DNA of 64,000 nt, from positions 1 through 64,000 of the forward strand of contig SVOI01000001.1 of assembly GCA_015066465.1 (NCBI GenBank). The letters are read 5' to 3'. This stretch comes from Oscillospiraceae bacterium. GTDB lineage: Bacteria > Bacillota > Clostridia > Oscillospirales > Acutalibacteraceae. The position numbers and the translations under genes were made by a program. Of the stretch, positions 1-8,488 are shown one piece after another. The notes beneath the pieces are model-generated. The model had not been told where the DNA came from and did no database searches. It saw nothing but the letters and a program-made list of their open reading frames with translations. Position 1 is the stretch's first letter. The number at the start of each line of letters is the position of its first letter.

Positions 1-323
1 TGAGAATATGTGTTGCAATTCTTCCGGCAATCTGTGCAATAACTGCATATCTTTTATTAAAACGCTTTAAAATGACAAAAGATGACCACACTATGATAAG
101 AGCCGCTATTGCAACAAAGCACAAATATGGCACAGTTACTTTAACTGAATATGAAAGAGAGCGTTGCGAGCTTCTTTCAGGCTATAAATTAGAAAAAACC
201 TGGCTCGGTACTTACGAAAGTGACACAGAAGTTCACAGATTGGAAAAAGATATACAAGGAAATTATTTAATTCTTATTGAACAAGAAAAAGAATTAAAAA
301 AACAATTAGCGGAGGCAGAATAA
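1..323 (+). CDS. C-terminal end of a GPH-family sugar:cation symporter (partial)
   Basis: The window opens inside this gene: frame 3 is open from the first bases to the TAA at 321-323, so the ATG at 72 is internal. The visible part (about 106 residues) starts with a hydrophobic stretch of about 18 residues ending in LLLKRFK, which looks like the last membrane helix. A charged cytoplasmic tail follows (TKDDHTMIRAAIATKHKYG, then a GYKLEKTW segment). Tails of this kind are known from clostridial glycoside-pentoside-hexuronide symporters of the MFS superfamily; that assignment is by recognition of the tail only. The substrate cannot be told, but a GH4 alpha-galactosidase lies 1.7 kb downstream. 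The stop overlaps the next start (TAATG). Confidence 0.6.
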   Translation, partial: RICVAILPAICAITAYLLLKRFKMTKDDHTMIRAAIATKHKYGTVTLTEYERERCELLSGYKLEKTWLGTYESDTEVHRLEKDIQGNYLILIEQEKELKKQLAEAE

Positions 324-811
324 TGACTGAAAAAATAGATATTACAGTAGCTACACCAGCAAGAAAATACAGCAAATTGCAGAGTGTTTTATTTTACTTA
401 GTTCAATGGACGTGGGGTCTTCCTGTTAATATTGTCGGCGGTATTGCATATTTGATTTGCACTAAAATTTTAAAACGCCCACACGCAAAATTTGGTTTTT
501 CTAATATAGTTTATTTACCGTGGAATGCGGGTGGACTTTCAATGGGGCTTTTTATATTTGTCCGTGATGAGAAAGAAAAGAAAGAGTGGCTTTATAACGT
601 GAGAATTCACGAGTATGGTCATACCTGGCAATGCCTTCTTTTAGGTCCGCTTTACTATATCGTTGTAGCTCTACCATCTGTAATCTGGTGTAATGTTTTT
701 GCGAAATACAGAGAGAAAAATAACGTTTCATATTACAAACTCTATTGTGAATCCTGGGCAAACTCTTTTGGAGAGAAATTTACTGGTTTAAAAAGATTTA
801 ATGATAAATAA
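323..811 (+). CDS. Small membrane protein with HEYGH zinc-site motif
   Basis: This is a 162-residue protein of unknown function. Hydrophobic segments lie at about residues 22-46 and 104-122. Between them, H96-E97-Y98-G99-H100 forms an HExxH-type motif followed by TWQCLLLGPLYY, which suggests metal binding at the membrane face. HEYGH proteins of this size occur as uncharacterised predicted membrane proteins in many bacteria; protease activity has not been shown for them to my knowledge. The start codon overlaps the stop of the symporter gene, and the PI-PLC-like gene follows within 20 bases, so the three look co-transcribed. Confidence 0.65.
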   Translation: MTEKIDITVATPARKYSKLQSVLFYLVQWTWGLPVNIVGGIAYLICTKILKRPHAKFGFSNIVYLPWNAGGLSMGLFIFVRDEKEKKEWLYNVRIHEYGHTWQCLLLGPLYYIVVALPSVIWCNVFAKYREKNNVSYYKLYCESWANSFGEKFTGLKRFNDK

Positions 812-827
812 AATAAGGTGTGAAAGT

Positions 828-1976
828 ATGAAAATTTTTAAAAGAATAATTGTTTCGTTATTATCATTATTTGCAGGTTTGTTTGTTGTACTTCTTGGCA
901 TTTTTATTGTTGCAATTGTTTCTAACGTAAACGTTATAGAAGATAACATTAAATTTCAGGAAGAGCATCTTAAATATCTTGAAACAGAATATTACAAAAA
1001 TTACACACCGAAAAAAGAAAGAGATATAGCTTCATTTGATTTAGAAAAAGCAATAGAAGATGGCGTAAAGCTTAATGAAATTGCAGTTCTTGGTACTCAC
1101 AACAGTTACCAGAGACTTGCAACCAAAGAAACCCGTTTTGCAATGAATATAATTGACGCTATCACATTTAAAAAAGCAGGTCTTAATACTTTTGATTTCG
1201 AGATGGATACATTAACAGAGCAGCTCGAAATGGGTATAAGAAACGTTGAAATTGATATTGAAACACTTGATAAAGACGGAAAAATTGCGTTTAAAGTAAC
1301 ACACAATTCATTTGTAGATAATGCTTCAAGTGCATATGATTTCAGTAAAGCCTTAAAAGAGATTAAAATGTGGTCAGATAATAACCCTGACCATATTCCT
1401 GTGTATATAATTATTGAGCCAAAAAGCTTTGTTATCGAAATAAACGGAATGAAAAAGTTTTCTCTTGATTATGCAAAAGAATTAGAAAAGGTTATTGTGA
1501 ATGAATTGGGTGATTCGCTTTTAACTCCAAAGGATATGTTAAGAGATTACGATTCATTTAAAGAAATGCGTGAAAATGACGACTGGATTTCTTTAAAAGA
1601 AGCACAGGGAAAAATTCTTGTTTTACTTCACGATTGTGATGTAACTGAAAGCTACATAGCATTTGATGAATCAATTAAAACACAAAAAATGTTCCCAATG
1701 CTTCGCTATGATGACAGAAATGAAAGCTACACTTCATTTATTTTAGAAAATGACCCTTGGAATGCCGATAGTCGTAAGGCTGAAAGTATAGATGAATGTA
1801 AGCTTATAATAAGAACCCGTGCAGATAAATATCCGAATTATAGTGCTGAAAGATATGAGGTTACAGAAAACTGTGGTTCGCAGATTATAACAACTGATTT
1901 TCCTGAAAAAGTAAACGGCAACGAAGAGAATGTTTATTCATTTGAGGGTAAGAAAATAAAATTAATTAAGAATTGA
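828..1976 (+). CDS. Phosphatidylinositol-specific phospholipase C-like protein, membrane-anchored
   Basis: The 382-residue protein has an N-terminal membrane anchor (about residues 4-30) and then a PI-PLC X-like TIM-barrel domain of the Ca2+-dependent PI-PLC-C1 type. The first putative catalytic histidine is H91 in GTHNSYQ and the second is H159 in VTHNSF. Between them is the family segment LTEQLEMGIRNVEIDIE, which usually carries the metal-binding acidic residues. The predicted activity is phosphodiester cleavage of an inositol or related phospholipid outside the cell; the substrate is inferred. An ATG at 801 overlaps the previous gene, but the ATG at 828 follows AAGGTG at 815-820 and is preferred. 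Confidence 0.75.
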   Translation: MKIFKRIIVSLLSLFAGLFVVLLGIFIVAIVSNVNVIEDNIKFQEEHLKYLETEYYKNYTPKKERDIASFDLEKAIEDGVKLNEIAVLGTHNSYQRLATKETRFAMNIIDAITFKKAGLNTFDFEMDTLTEQLEMGIRNVEIDIETLDKDGKIAFKVTHNSFVDNASSAYDFSKALKEIKMWSDNNPDHIPVYIIIEPKSFVIEINGMKKFSLDYAKELEKVIVNELGDSLLTPKDMLRDYDSFKEMRENDDWISLKEAQGKILVLLHDCDVTESYIAFDESIKTQKMFPMLRYDDRNESYTSFILENDPWNADSRKAESIDECKLIIRTRADKYPNYSAERYEVTENCGSQIITTDFPEKVNGNEENVYSFEGKKIKLIKN

Positions 1977-2001
1977 CAACATCCCCGAATTATTGTAATC
2001 T
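1973..2001 (+). promoter_or_regulatory. Predicted sigma-A promoter for the GH4 gene
   Basis: TTGACA (1973-1978) and TAATCT (1996-2001) are separated by 17 bases. The perfect -35 box overlaps the TGA stop of the PI-PLC gene. The predicted leader is under 30 bases, just enough to hold the GGAGG ribosome site at 2022-2026. Confidence 0.55.
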
Positions 2002-2034
2002 AAAATCATCCCAGAAAGCTTGGAGGTAATCAAA

Positions 2035-3354
2035 ATGAAAATCACATTTATGGGTGCAGGTAGTAGTGTGTTTGCACGTAATGTTTTAGGTGACTGTATG
2101 TGCTCAGAGGCTTTACGTGACAGCGTTTTCGCTCTTTATGATATTGACGGCGAAAGACTTGAACAGAGCAGAACAATTTTAGAAGCAATCCGCAAAACAA
2201 AGGGCGGTTATGGCAAAATTGAATGCTACTTAGGTGTTGAAAACAGAAAAGATGCTTTAAGAGGCGCTAATTTTGTTATCAATGCTATTCAGGTAGGTCT
2301 TTATGACCCTTGCACAATTATAGATTTTGAGGTTCCTAAAAAATATGGTCTTCGTCAGACTATTGGTGATACTTTAGGCATCGGTGGAATTATGAGAGGC
2401 CTTCGTACAATTCCTGTTATGGCAGATTTTGCACGTGATATGGAAGAGGTTTGCCCTGATGCGTGGTTCTTAAATTACACTAACCCAATGGCAATTCTTT
2501 CTGGCTATATGCAACGCTACACAGGTGTTAAAACCGTAGGTCTTTGCCATAGCGTTCAGACTTGTTCAAGTGATTTATTTGAACAACTCGGTATGCAAGA
2601 TAAATTAGAAGGCAGACGAGAGCTTATTGCTGGTATCAATCACATGGCTTGGCTTCTCGAAATTAAAGATAAAGATAATAACGACTTATATCCAGAAATT
2701 AAAACGAGAATTGATGCAAAGCTCAACGACCCTGAATTCAATAACAAAGTTCGTCTTGAATATATCAAGAATTTTGGTTACTACTGCACAGAATCAAGTG
2801 AGCACAATGCAGAATACAATATGTTCTACATAAAGAGCAAATACCCTGAGCTTATTGAAAAATATAATATCCCACTCGATGAATATCCAAGAAGATGCAT
2901 TCACCAGATTGAAAGCTGGAAGAAAGATTATCAGGATATGCTCGAAAAAGGCTTCAAGGAGCACAACCGTTCAAACGAATATGCTTCACATATTATTGAA
3001 TCAATAGTTACAAATACACCATATCAGATTGGCGGTAACGTTCTTAATGAAGACAGACTCATTACAAACCTTCCGAAAGAAGCTTGTGTTGAGGTTCCTT
3101 GCCTTGTAAATGGTATGGGCGTAACACCTTGCTACGTTGGTGCATTACCAGTTCAGTGTGCCGCTATGAATATGACAAATATAAACGTTCAGCTTCTCAC
3201 AATTGAAGCAGCAAAAACACTCAAAAAAGAACATATTTACCAGGCTGCAATGCTCGACCCACATACAGGCAGTGAGCTTGATATTGATACAATCAAAAAG
3301 ATGGTTGACGACTTAATTGAAGCACACGGCGATTATTTACCGAAATATAATTAA
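2035..3354 (+). CDS. melA: GH4 alpha-galactosidase (NAD- and Mn-dependent)
   Basis: A glycoside hydrolase family 4 enzyme of 439 residues, the usual family length. Family 4 enzymes cleave alpha-glycosides by transient oxidation at C3 with bound NAD+ and a divalent metal. Visible motifs are the N-terminal dinucleotide loop GAGSSVF (residues 7-13), NYTNPM (147-152), C171-H172 in GLCHSVQ as metal ligands, and H203 in GINHMAW. The motifs fit the alpha-galactosidase/alpha-glucosidase branch better than 6-phospho-glycosidases; substrate is inferred. No signal peptide is present, so the enzyme is cytosolic and needs an importer, plausibly the symporter at 1-323. Start chosen at ATG 2035 after GGAGG; a TTG five codons upstream is less likely. 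Codon use is rich in C-ending codons. Confidence 0.85.
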   Translation: MKITFMGAGSSVFARNVLGDCMCSEALRDSVFALYDIDGERLEQSRTILEAIRKTKGGYGKIECYLGVENRKDALRGANFVINAIQVGLYDPCTIIDFEVPKKYGLRQTIGDTLGIGGIMRGLRTIPVMADFARDMEEVCPDAWFLNYTNPMAILSGYMQRYTGVKTVGLCHSVQTCSSDLFEQLGMQDKLEGRRELIAGINHMAWLLEIKDKDNNDLYPEIKTRIDAKLNDPEFNNKVRLEYIKNFGYYCTESSEHNAEYNMFYIKSKYPELIEKYNIPLDEYPRRCIHQIESWKKDYQDMLEKGFKEHNRSNEYASHIIESIVTNTPYQIGGNVLNEDRLITNLPKEACVEVPCLVNGMGVTPCYVGALPVQCAAMNMTNINVQLLTIEAAKTLKKEHIYQAAMLDPHTGSELDIDTIKKMVDDLIEAHGDYLPKYN

Positions 3355-3361
3355 TTTTAGG

Positions 3362-3389
3362 AATTAGGAAGTAGAAATTAGGAATTAGA
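3362..3389 (+). repeat. Low-complexity GGAATTAG-like direct repeats
   Basis: Just after the GH4 stop, the block contains four imperfect copies of a (T)AGGAATTAG/GAAATTAG unit. A similar run (TTGAGAATTGAGAATTTGG) follows the plsC gene at about 50062-50080. Both lie directly before a terminator hairpin. Their function is unknown. Confidence 0.5.
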
Positions 3390-3430
3390 AAACAGGAAAC
3401 GGAGAAACAACTCTGTTTCCTGTTTTTGTG
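3390..3430 (+). terminator. Rho-independent terminator after the GH4 gene
   Basis: A 15-bp stem (3390-3404 with 3411-3425, one G-U pair) closes a 6-base loop and runs into a T-rich tail. It separates the glycosidase gene from the polysaccharide operon. Confidence 0.85.
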
Positions 3431-3558
3431 TTATATAATCTGACTTTTAACACCCAACACCTAAAAACTAACAACTATATTTATGCACCCTATCCAAAAT
3501 TATCATGAATAAACATAAAATACCTACAAAAATGAAGTAGATTTATTTGGCAAAAGTA

Positions 3559-3587
3559 TTGCAAAAGAAATTTAGATGTGGTATTAT
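3559..3587 (+). promoter_or_regulatory. Predicted promoter of the polysaccharide operon
   Basis: TTGCAA (3559-3564) and TATTAT (3582-3587) are 17 bases apart. Transcription would start near 3594 and give a leader of about 135 bases before the first gene. The leader contains an inverted repeat AAAAGTG/CACTTTT (about 3614-3650) and a GTAAAT/GTTTAC pair (about 3686-3702). It is the only strong promoter seen before a gene string of about 24 kb. The rest of 3431-3728 holds nothing else recognisable. Confidence 0.55.
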
Positions 3588-3728
3588 AACAAAGAATATG
3601 AGATATAATGTCGAAAAGTGTCTGTAGCGGAAAAATTTGGGCACTTTTGTTGTGAAAAATAGTAAAATTTTGAGTTTCTATTTTGTAAATATGAGTGTTT
3701 ACAAAGATTAGTATAAACGGGAGTAAAT

Positions 3729-5780
3729 ATGCTGAAGAGAAAGTATTCTGTTAAAAGAAAAAAACGTTTTGAACATTGGCATAAAGTTGCAGCATTACTG
3801 ATGGCGTACGATTTAGTCGTTGCTATCGGTTCATTCCTTTTTGCCTTATGGTTAAGATTTGATTGCAGAGCATCTATGGTGCCTGACAACTATCTTGAGT
3901 CTTGCTTTAAGTTTTCGCCAATTTATTTTGTTGCGTGCATTGTAGTGTTCTGGTGTTTCCATCTTTACCAGAGCATCTGGCGTTTTGCAAGCTTCAGTGA
4001 ATTAAAAAGAGTTATAGGCTCAATTTTTGTGTTGGGCGTATTCCATACAGTATTCATTACTGTGTTATTTGAACGTATGCCAATTTCATATTACATTATT
4101 GGTGTTGCTGTTCAGTTTGCATTAACAGTTCTTGTTCGTTTTTCATATCGCTTTGTTTTGCTTGAAAGAAGCAGAAGAACAAAAAGACCTCCAAGCAGAG
4201 TTATGCTTATAGGTGCAGGTTCCGCTGGTCAGATGTTGGTTCACGATATGCAGCGTGCAAAGGTAAAAACAGAAGAAGCTTGCTGTATTATTGACGACAA
4301 CCCTAACAAATGGGGCAGATATATTGACGGAGTTCCTGTAGTTGGTGGCAGAGAAGACATTTTATTAAATGTTGAAAAATACAAAATTGAAAAGATTTAT
4401 CTTGCAATACCAAGCCTTTCTGCAGAAAAGAAACGTGATATTTTAGAGATTTGCAGAGAAACTGGTTGCGAAATGAAAACAGTTGCTAATATTTATGACG
4501 ATGTTTCAGTTAAAGCAATGAAGGATGTTGCAATTGAAGATTTGCTTGGCAGAGAAACCGTTAAGGTTGATATGAATGAGATATTTGACTTCATATCCGG
4601 TAAGGTTATTTTAGTAACTGGTGGTGGCGGTTCTATTGGTAGTGAGCTTTGCAGACAGATTGCAATGCATAACCCAAAACAACTTGTAATACTTGATATT
4701 TATGAGAATAATGCTCACGCAATCGGACTCGAGCTCAAAGATAAATATCCGGAACTTAATTTAGAGGTTTTAATTGGCTCTGTTCGTGACAGCCGTCGTA
4801 TAAACCAGGTTTTTGAGAAGTATAAACCAGAAATTGTTTATCACGCAGCTGCTCATAAGCACGTTCCTTTAATGGAAGATAGTCCTTGTGAATCTATAAA
4901 GAATAATGCAATAGGCACTTATAAAACTGCTTATGCTGCTATGATGAATGGTTGCAAGCGTTTTGTGCTTATTTCTACCGACAAAGCTGTAAACCCAACT
5001 AATATTATGGGTGCATCAAAGCGTATTTGTGAAATGATTATTCAGTCATTTGCAAAGAAAATAGCAGAAGGCGAAGCTTATAAACTTTTGCCACTCAGAC
5101 TTCATACAGAAACTGAAAATACAGAAGATGATGTAATCTGTGTCCGTAATGTAGAAACTCCAAAAACAGAGTTTGTTGCAGTCCGCTTCGGTAATGTGCT
5201 TGGCAGTAATGGCTCAGTTATTCCAAGATTTAAAGAGCAGATTGCAAAGGGCGGTCCTGTAACGGTTACTCACCCTGATATTATTCGTTATTTTATGACA
5301 ATTCCAGAAGCATCTTCACTTGTTTTACAAGCTGGAACTTATGCAAAGGGTGGCGAAATATTCGTTTTAGATATGGGTGCGCCTGTAAAAATTGATGACC
5401 TTGCAAGAAATTTAATTAAGCTTTCTGGTCTCAAACCAGACGTTGATATTAAAATTTCTTATACCGGACTTCGTCCTGGCGAAAAATTATATGAAGAAAA
5501 GCTTATGTCTGAAGAGGGTATGAAAACAACTCCAAATAAGCTTATTCATATCGGCAGTCCTATTCCTTTTGATGAAGATGAATTTTTAGACCAGTTACAC
5601 GTTCTTATGAATGTAGCTTACAGCGACGATGAGGATGATATCCGTGACGTCGTTTCAAAAATCGTTCCAACCTACCACCCAGCAGGCGAGCACGGCTCAG
5701 AATATAAAGGTAAAGCTTTTAAGGAACAAATGAAGGCAATTGAGCAAAGAATCAATGATGAAATCTTGGTGAAGAAATAA
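3729..5780 (+). CDS. Membrane-bound nucleoside-diphosphate-sugar 4,6-dehydratase (CapD/PglF type)
   Basis: The 683-residue protein has about four N-terminal membrane helices (roughly residues 18-143), a CoA-binding-like Rossmann segment (RVMLIGAGSAGQ, about 157-168), and a C-terminal SDR domain starting at VTGGGGSIGSE (about 297). The catalytic triad of the PglF/FlaA1 group is visible as T417-D418-K419. The family converts UDP-GlcNAc to UDP-4-keto-6-deoxy-N-acetylhexosamine, the precursor of di- and deoxy-aminosugars such as bacillosamine, FucNAc or QuiNAc. Being first in the operon and followed by a PglC-like transferase, it probably makes the lipid-linked starter sugar. No bacillosamine aminotransferase/acetyltransferase pair is adjacent, so the 4-keto product may be reduced by the epimerase/reductase at 6447. 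Confidence 0.88.
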   Translation: MLKRKYSVKRKKRFEHWHKVAALLMAYDLVVAIGSFLFALWLRFDCRASMVPDNYLESCFKFSPIYFVACIVVFWCFHLYQSIWRFASFSELKRVIGSIFVLGVFHTVFITVLFERMPISYYIIGVAVQFALTVLVRFSYRFVLLERSRRTKRPPSRVMLIGAGSAGQMLVHDMQRAKVKTEEACCIIDDNPNKWGRYIDGVPVVGGREDILLNVEKYKIEKIYLAIPSLSAEKKRDILEICRETGCEMKTVANIYDDVSVKAMKDVAIEDLLGRETVKVDMNEIFDFISGKVILVTGGGGSIGSELCRQIAMHNPKQLVILDIYENNAHAIGLELKDKYPELNLEVLIGSVRDSRRINQVFEKYKPEIVYHAAAHKHVPLMEDSPCESIKNNAIGTYKTAYAAMMNGCKRFVLISTDKAVNPTNIMGASKRICEMIIQSFAKKIAEGEAYKLLPLRLHTETENTEDDVICVRNVETPKTEFVAVRFGNVLGSNGSVIPRFKEQIAKGGPVTVTHPDIIRYFMTIPEASSLVLQAGTYAKGGEIFVLDMGAPVKIDDLARNLIKLSGLKPDVDIKISYTGLRPGEKLYEEKLMSEEGMKTTPNKLIHIGSPIPFDEDEFLDQLHVLMNVAYSDDEDDIRDVVSKIVPTYHPAGEHGSEYKGKAFKEQMKAIEQRINDEILVKK

Positions 5781-5808
5781 TCGGTAATAAGTAGGAGATT
5801 GTTTAAGA

Positions 5809-6432
5809 ATGTACAAACGATTTTTAAAAAGATTAATTGACTTGGTGTTGTCCGTAGTGGGAATAATTGTGTTAGCAATTCCTATGGGAGTTATCGCACT
5901 AATTATTAAAATTACTGACCCAGGTCCGGTCTTTTTCAAACAAAAACGTGTTGGATTAAATAAAACTCATTTTAATTTGTATAAATTCAGAAGCATGAAG
6001 ATGAGTACTCCTAAAGATTGTCCGACGCACTTATTAGAAAATCCCGAACAGTATATTACAAGCATCGGCAAGATTTTGAGAAAAAGTAGTCTTGACGAAC
6101 TTCCTCAGTTATTTAATATATTGAAGGGAGAAATGTCTGTCATTGGTCCCCGACCTGCACTTTGGAATCAGTATGATTTAATTGAAGAACGTGATAAATA
6201 TGGTGCAAATGATGTAAGACCTGGTCTTACTGGTTGGGCACAAATCAATGGTAGAGATGAACTCGAAATTGATGTTAAAGCAAAGCTTGATGGCGAATAT
6301 ATAGAAAAAATGAGCTTTGCTTTCGATTGCAAATGCTTCCTCGGTACAATTACTTCAGTGTTAAAATCTGATGGTGTTGTTGAGGGTGGAACAGGCGAAA
6401 TGAAAAAGAATGATGAAAATATAGCTCAGTAA
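5809..6432 (+). CDS. Priming phosphoglycosyl transferase, PglC-like
   Basis: A 207-residue monotopic phosphoglycosyl transferase that would move a sugar 1-phosphate from a UDP-sugar to polyprenyl phosphate, the first committed step of repeat-unit assembly. One re-entrant hydrophobic segment (about residues 10-32) is followed by the conserved DPGPVFFKQKRVG and KFRSMK motifs, the catalytic D96-E97 in SSLDELPQL, and GPRPALWNQ, which is typical of the PglC/WecP-like branch. The upstream dehydratase suggests a 6-deoxy-acetamido sugar as starter. It lacks the large N-terminal domain of the second priming enzyme at 34337, so this region carries two initiating transferases. Confidence 0.88.
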   Translation: MYKRFLKRLIDLVLSVVGIIVLAIPMGVIALIIKITDPGPVFFKQKRVGLNKTHFNLYKFRSMKMSTPKDCPTHLLENPEQYITSIGKILRKSSLDELPQLFNILKGEMSVIGPRPALWNQYDLIEERDKYGANDVRPGLTGWAQINGRDELEIDVKAKLDGEYIEKMSFAFDCKCFLGTITSVLKSDGVVEGGTGEMKKNDENIAQ

Positions 6433-6446
6433 TAGCAGAGGTTAAT

Positions 6447-7322
6447 ATGAAAAAAATATTAATAACAGGTGTAAATAGTTATATTGGTACTTCGTTTGAA
6501 AAATATATTGAAGAAAATTTTTCTTCAGAGTATAGCATTGAAACTATTGATATGATTGATGGTTCTTGGCGAGACAAGGATTTTTCGGGGTATGACAGTA
6601 TATTCCATGTCGCTGGAATCGCTCATTCAGATAATGGCAAAATCAGTGTAGAAAAAGAAAAATTTTATTATGCAGTTAATACTGATTTAGCGGTTGAAAC
6701 AGCTAAAAAAGCAAAAGTAGATGGTGTAAAGCAATTTATTTATATGAGTTCTGCAATTGTTTATGGCGATAGTGCACCAATAGGTAAAACAAAAAGAATT
6801 AATAAAGACACACCAGTTTCCCCTGCGAATTGCTATGGTGATAGCAAGGTTCAGGCAGAAAACGGCTTAAATCCTTTGAATAGCGAAAACTTCAATGTGG
6901 TTATTTTACGTCCACCTATGATTTATGGTAAGGGTAGTAAGGGTAATTACCCACTTTTAGCGAAAATTGCCTTATTAACACCTGTTTTCCCTTATGTTGA
7001 AAACGAGCGATCAATGCTTTATATCGAAAATCTTTGTGAATTTGTTCGCTTGATGGTCGAAAATGAAGAACACGGAACATTCTGGCCACAGAATGCTGAG
7101 TATAGCAACACAAGCGAATTGGTTAAGATGATTGCAGAAGCTCATGGTAAAAAAGTGCACTTAATAAAAGGCTTTGGCTGGGCACTTAAAATTATGAGTA
7201 AAGTAACCGGTCTTGTAAATAAAGCGTTTGGTAGTTTGAGCTATGATATAGAGCTTAGTAAATATAGTGCAGGTTATCAGAAGTTTTCTGTTTTTGAGAG
7301 TATCAGAGAAACCGAGGGTTAA
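6447..7322 (+). CDS. NAD-dependent epimerase/dehydratase family protein (sugar reductase or epimerase)
   Basis: A 291-residue extended SDR. The glycine motif GVNSYIGTS (residues 8-16) binds the nucleotide, and the catalytic Y130-x3-K134 sits in CYGDSKVQAE after SSAIVYG. Such enzymes beside a PglC-like transferase and a CapD-like dehydratase often act as C4-reductases or epimerases on UDP-4-keto-6-deoxy-HexNAc to yield QuiNAc or FucNAc donors. That role is inferred from the neighbours; the sequence alone supports only the family. It is tightly packed between the priming transferase (14-base gap) and the next glycosyltransferase. Confidence 0.75.
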   Translation: MKKILITGVNSYIGTSFEKYIEENFSSEYSIETIDMIDGSWRDKDFSGYDSIFHVAGIAHSDNGKISVEKEKFYYAVNTDLAVETAKKAKVDGVKQFIYMSSAIVYGDSAPIGKTKRINKDTPVSPANCYGDSKVQAENGLNPLNSENFNVVILRPPMIYGKGSKGNYPLLAKIALLTPVFPYVENERSMLYIENLCEFVRLMVENEEHGTFWPQNAEYSNTSELVKMIAEAHGKKVHLIKGFGWALKIMSKVTGLVNKAFGSLSYDIELSKYSAGYQKFSVFESIRETEG

Positions 7323-7323
7323 G

Positions 7324-8454
7324 ATGAAGAAATTTTTAGTGATTACATCTGTTGCTTCGATGGTGGATCAATTTTTAATGCCTAATATACAAATGCTAAA
7401 AGATATGAATTATGACGTTCATGTTGCTTGTAATTTTGAAAAAGGTAGTACTTGTAGTAATGAACGTATTCAGGAATTGAAGCAAAAATTAGGTGAATTA
7501 AAAATTAAATATTTTCAAATTGATTTTGCTCGAAATGTTTTAGACTTTCAAGGTAACTTGCAAGCTTATAGGCAAGTAGTTTCTTTAATAAAAGAAAATC
7601 AGTATGATTTAGTTCACTGTCATTCACCAATAGGTGGTTTGGTTACCCGCTTAGCTTGCATAAAAGCTCGTAAGAATGGTACAAAAGTGATATATACAGC
7701 ACACGGTTTCCATTTTTATAAGGGTGCACCACTTTTAAATTGGCTTATTTATTACCCAGTAGAAAAATTATGCTCTTATTTTACAGATACTTTAATCACA
7801 ATTAATCAAGAAGATTTTGCTTTAGCAAAGAAAAAAATGAAAGCAAAAAAAGTGGAATATGTACCAGGTGTTGGGATTGATTTATCAAGATTCCAGAATG
7901 TTCAGGTTGATAGAAGTGCTAAAAGAAAAGAAATAGGTGTCCCAGAAGATGCAACCTTGATTCTTTCTGTTGGCGAATTAAACGAAAATAAAAACCACGA
8001 GGTTATTATTCGTGCAATTTCTCAGTTAAATAATCCAAATGTTCATTACGCTATTGCAGGCAAAGGCGATAAAGAATCATATTTGTCAGAATTAGCTGGG
8101 GCACTTGGAGTAGCAGAACAAGTACATTTGTTAGGTTACAGAACCGATGTGGCAGAACTTTATAAAACAGCAGATATTTATACGTTACCTTCAATAAGAG
8201 AAGGCTTAAATGTTTCTTTGATGGAATCAATGGCAAGTGGTTTGCCATGTGCTGTAGGTAACATTAGAGGCAATACAGATTTAATTGACGAAAACGGCGG
8301 AGTTTTATTTGACCCACATTCAGTAGATGATTGCAAAGATGCACTAAATTCACTTTTAAAATCAGACTTTACAAAAATGGGTGAATATAATGCAGAAAAA
8401 ATCAAATCGTTTTCTGTGGAAATGGTAAATGAAATTATGTTTGAGATATATTGA
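7324..8454 (+). CDS. Glycosyltransferase family 4, EpsD-like
   Basis: A 376-residue GT-B enzyme. The acceptor-side domain contains DLVHCHSPIGG and TAHGFHFYKG, strongly reminiscent of EpsD/CapM-type transferases of Firmicutes. The C-terminal donor domain carries ILSVGELNENKNHE and the E-x7-E region SIREGLNVSLMESMASG. It would add a sugar from a nucleotide donor to the lipid-linked intermediate at the inner face of the membrane. Start is ATG 7324 behind GAGGG; an upstream ATG at 7267 lies within the previous gene. Being next after the priming genes, it may add the second sugar (inference). Confidence 0.85.
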   Translation: MKKFLVITSVASMVDQFLMPNIQMLKDMNYDVHVACNFEKGSTCSNERIQELKQKLGELKIKYFQIDFARNVLDFQGNLQAYRQVVSLIKENQYDLVHCHSPIGGLVTRLACIKARKNGTKVIYTAHGFHFYKGAPLLNWLIYYPVEKLCSYFTDTLITINQEDFALAKKKMKAKKVEYVPGVGIDLSRFQNVQVDRSAKRKEIGVPEDATLILSVGELNENKNHEVIIRAISQLNNPNVHYAIAGKGDKESYLSELAGALGVAEQVHLLGYRTDVAELYKTADIYTLPSIREGLNVSLMESMASGLPCAVGNIRGNTDLIDENGGVLFDPHSVDDCKDALNSLLKSDFTKMGEYNAEKIKSFSVEMVNEIMFEIY

Positions 8455-8488
8455 AAACTAATTATTAGGTATAAAAGCAGGAGGTAAT

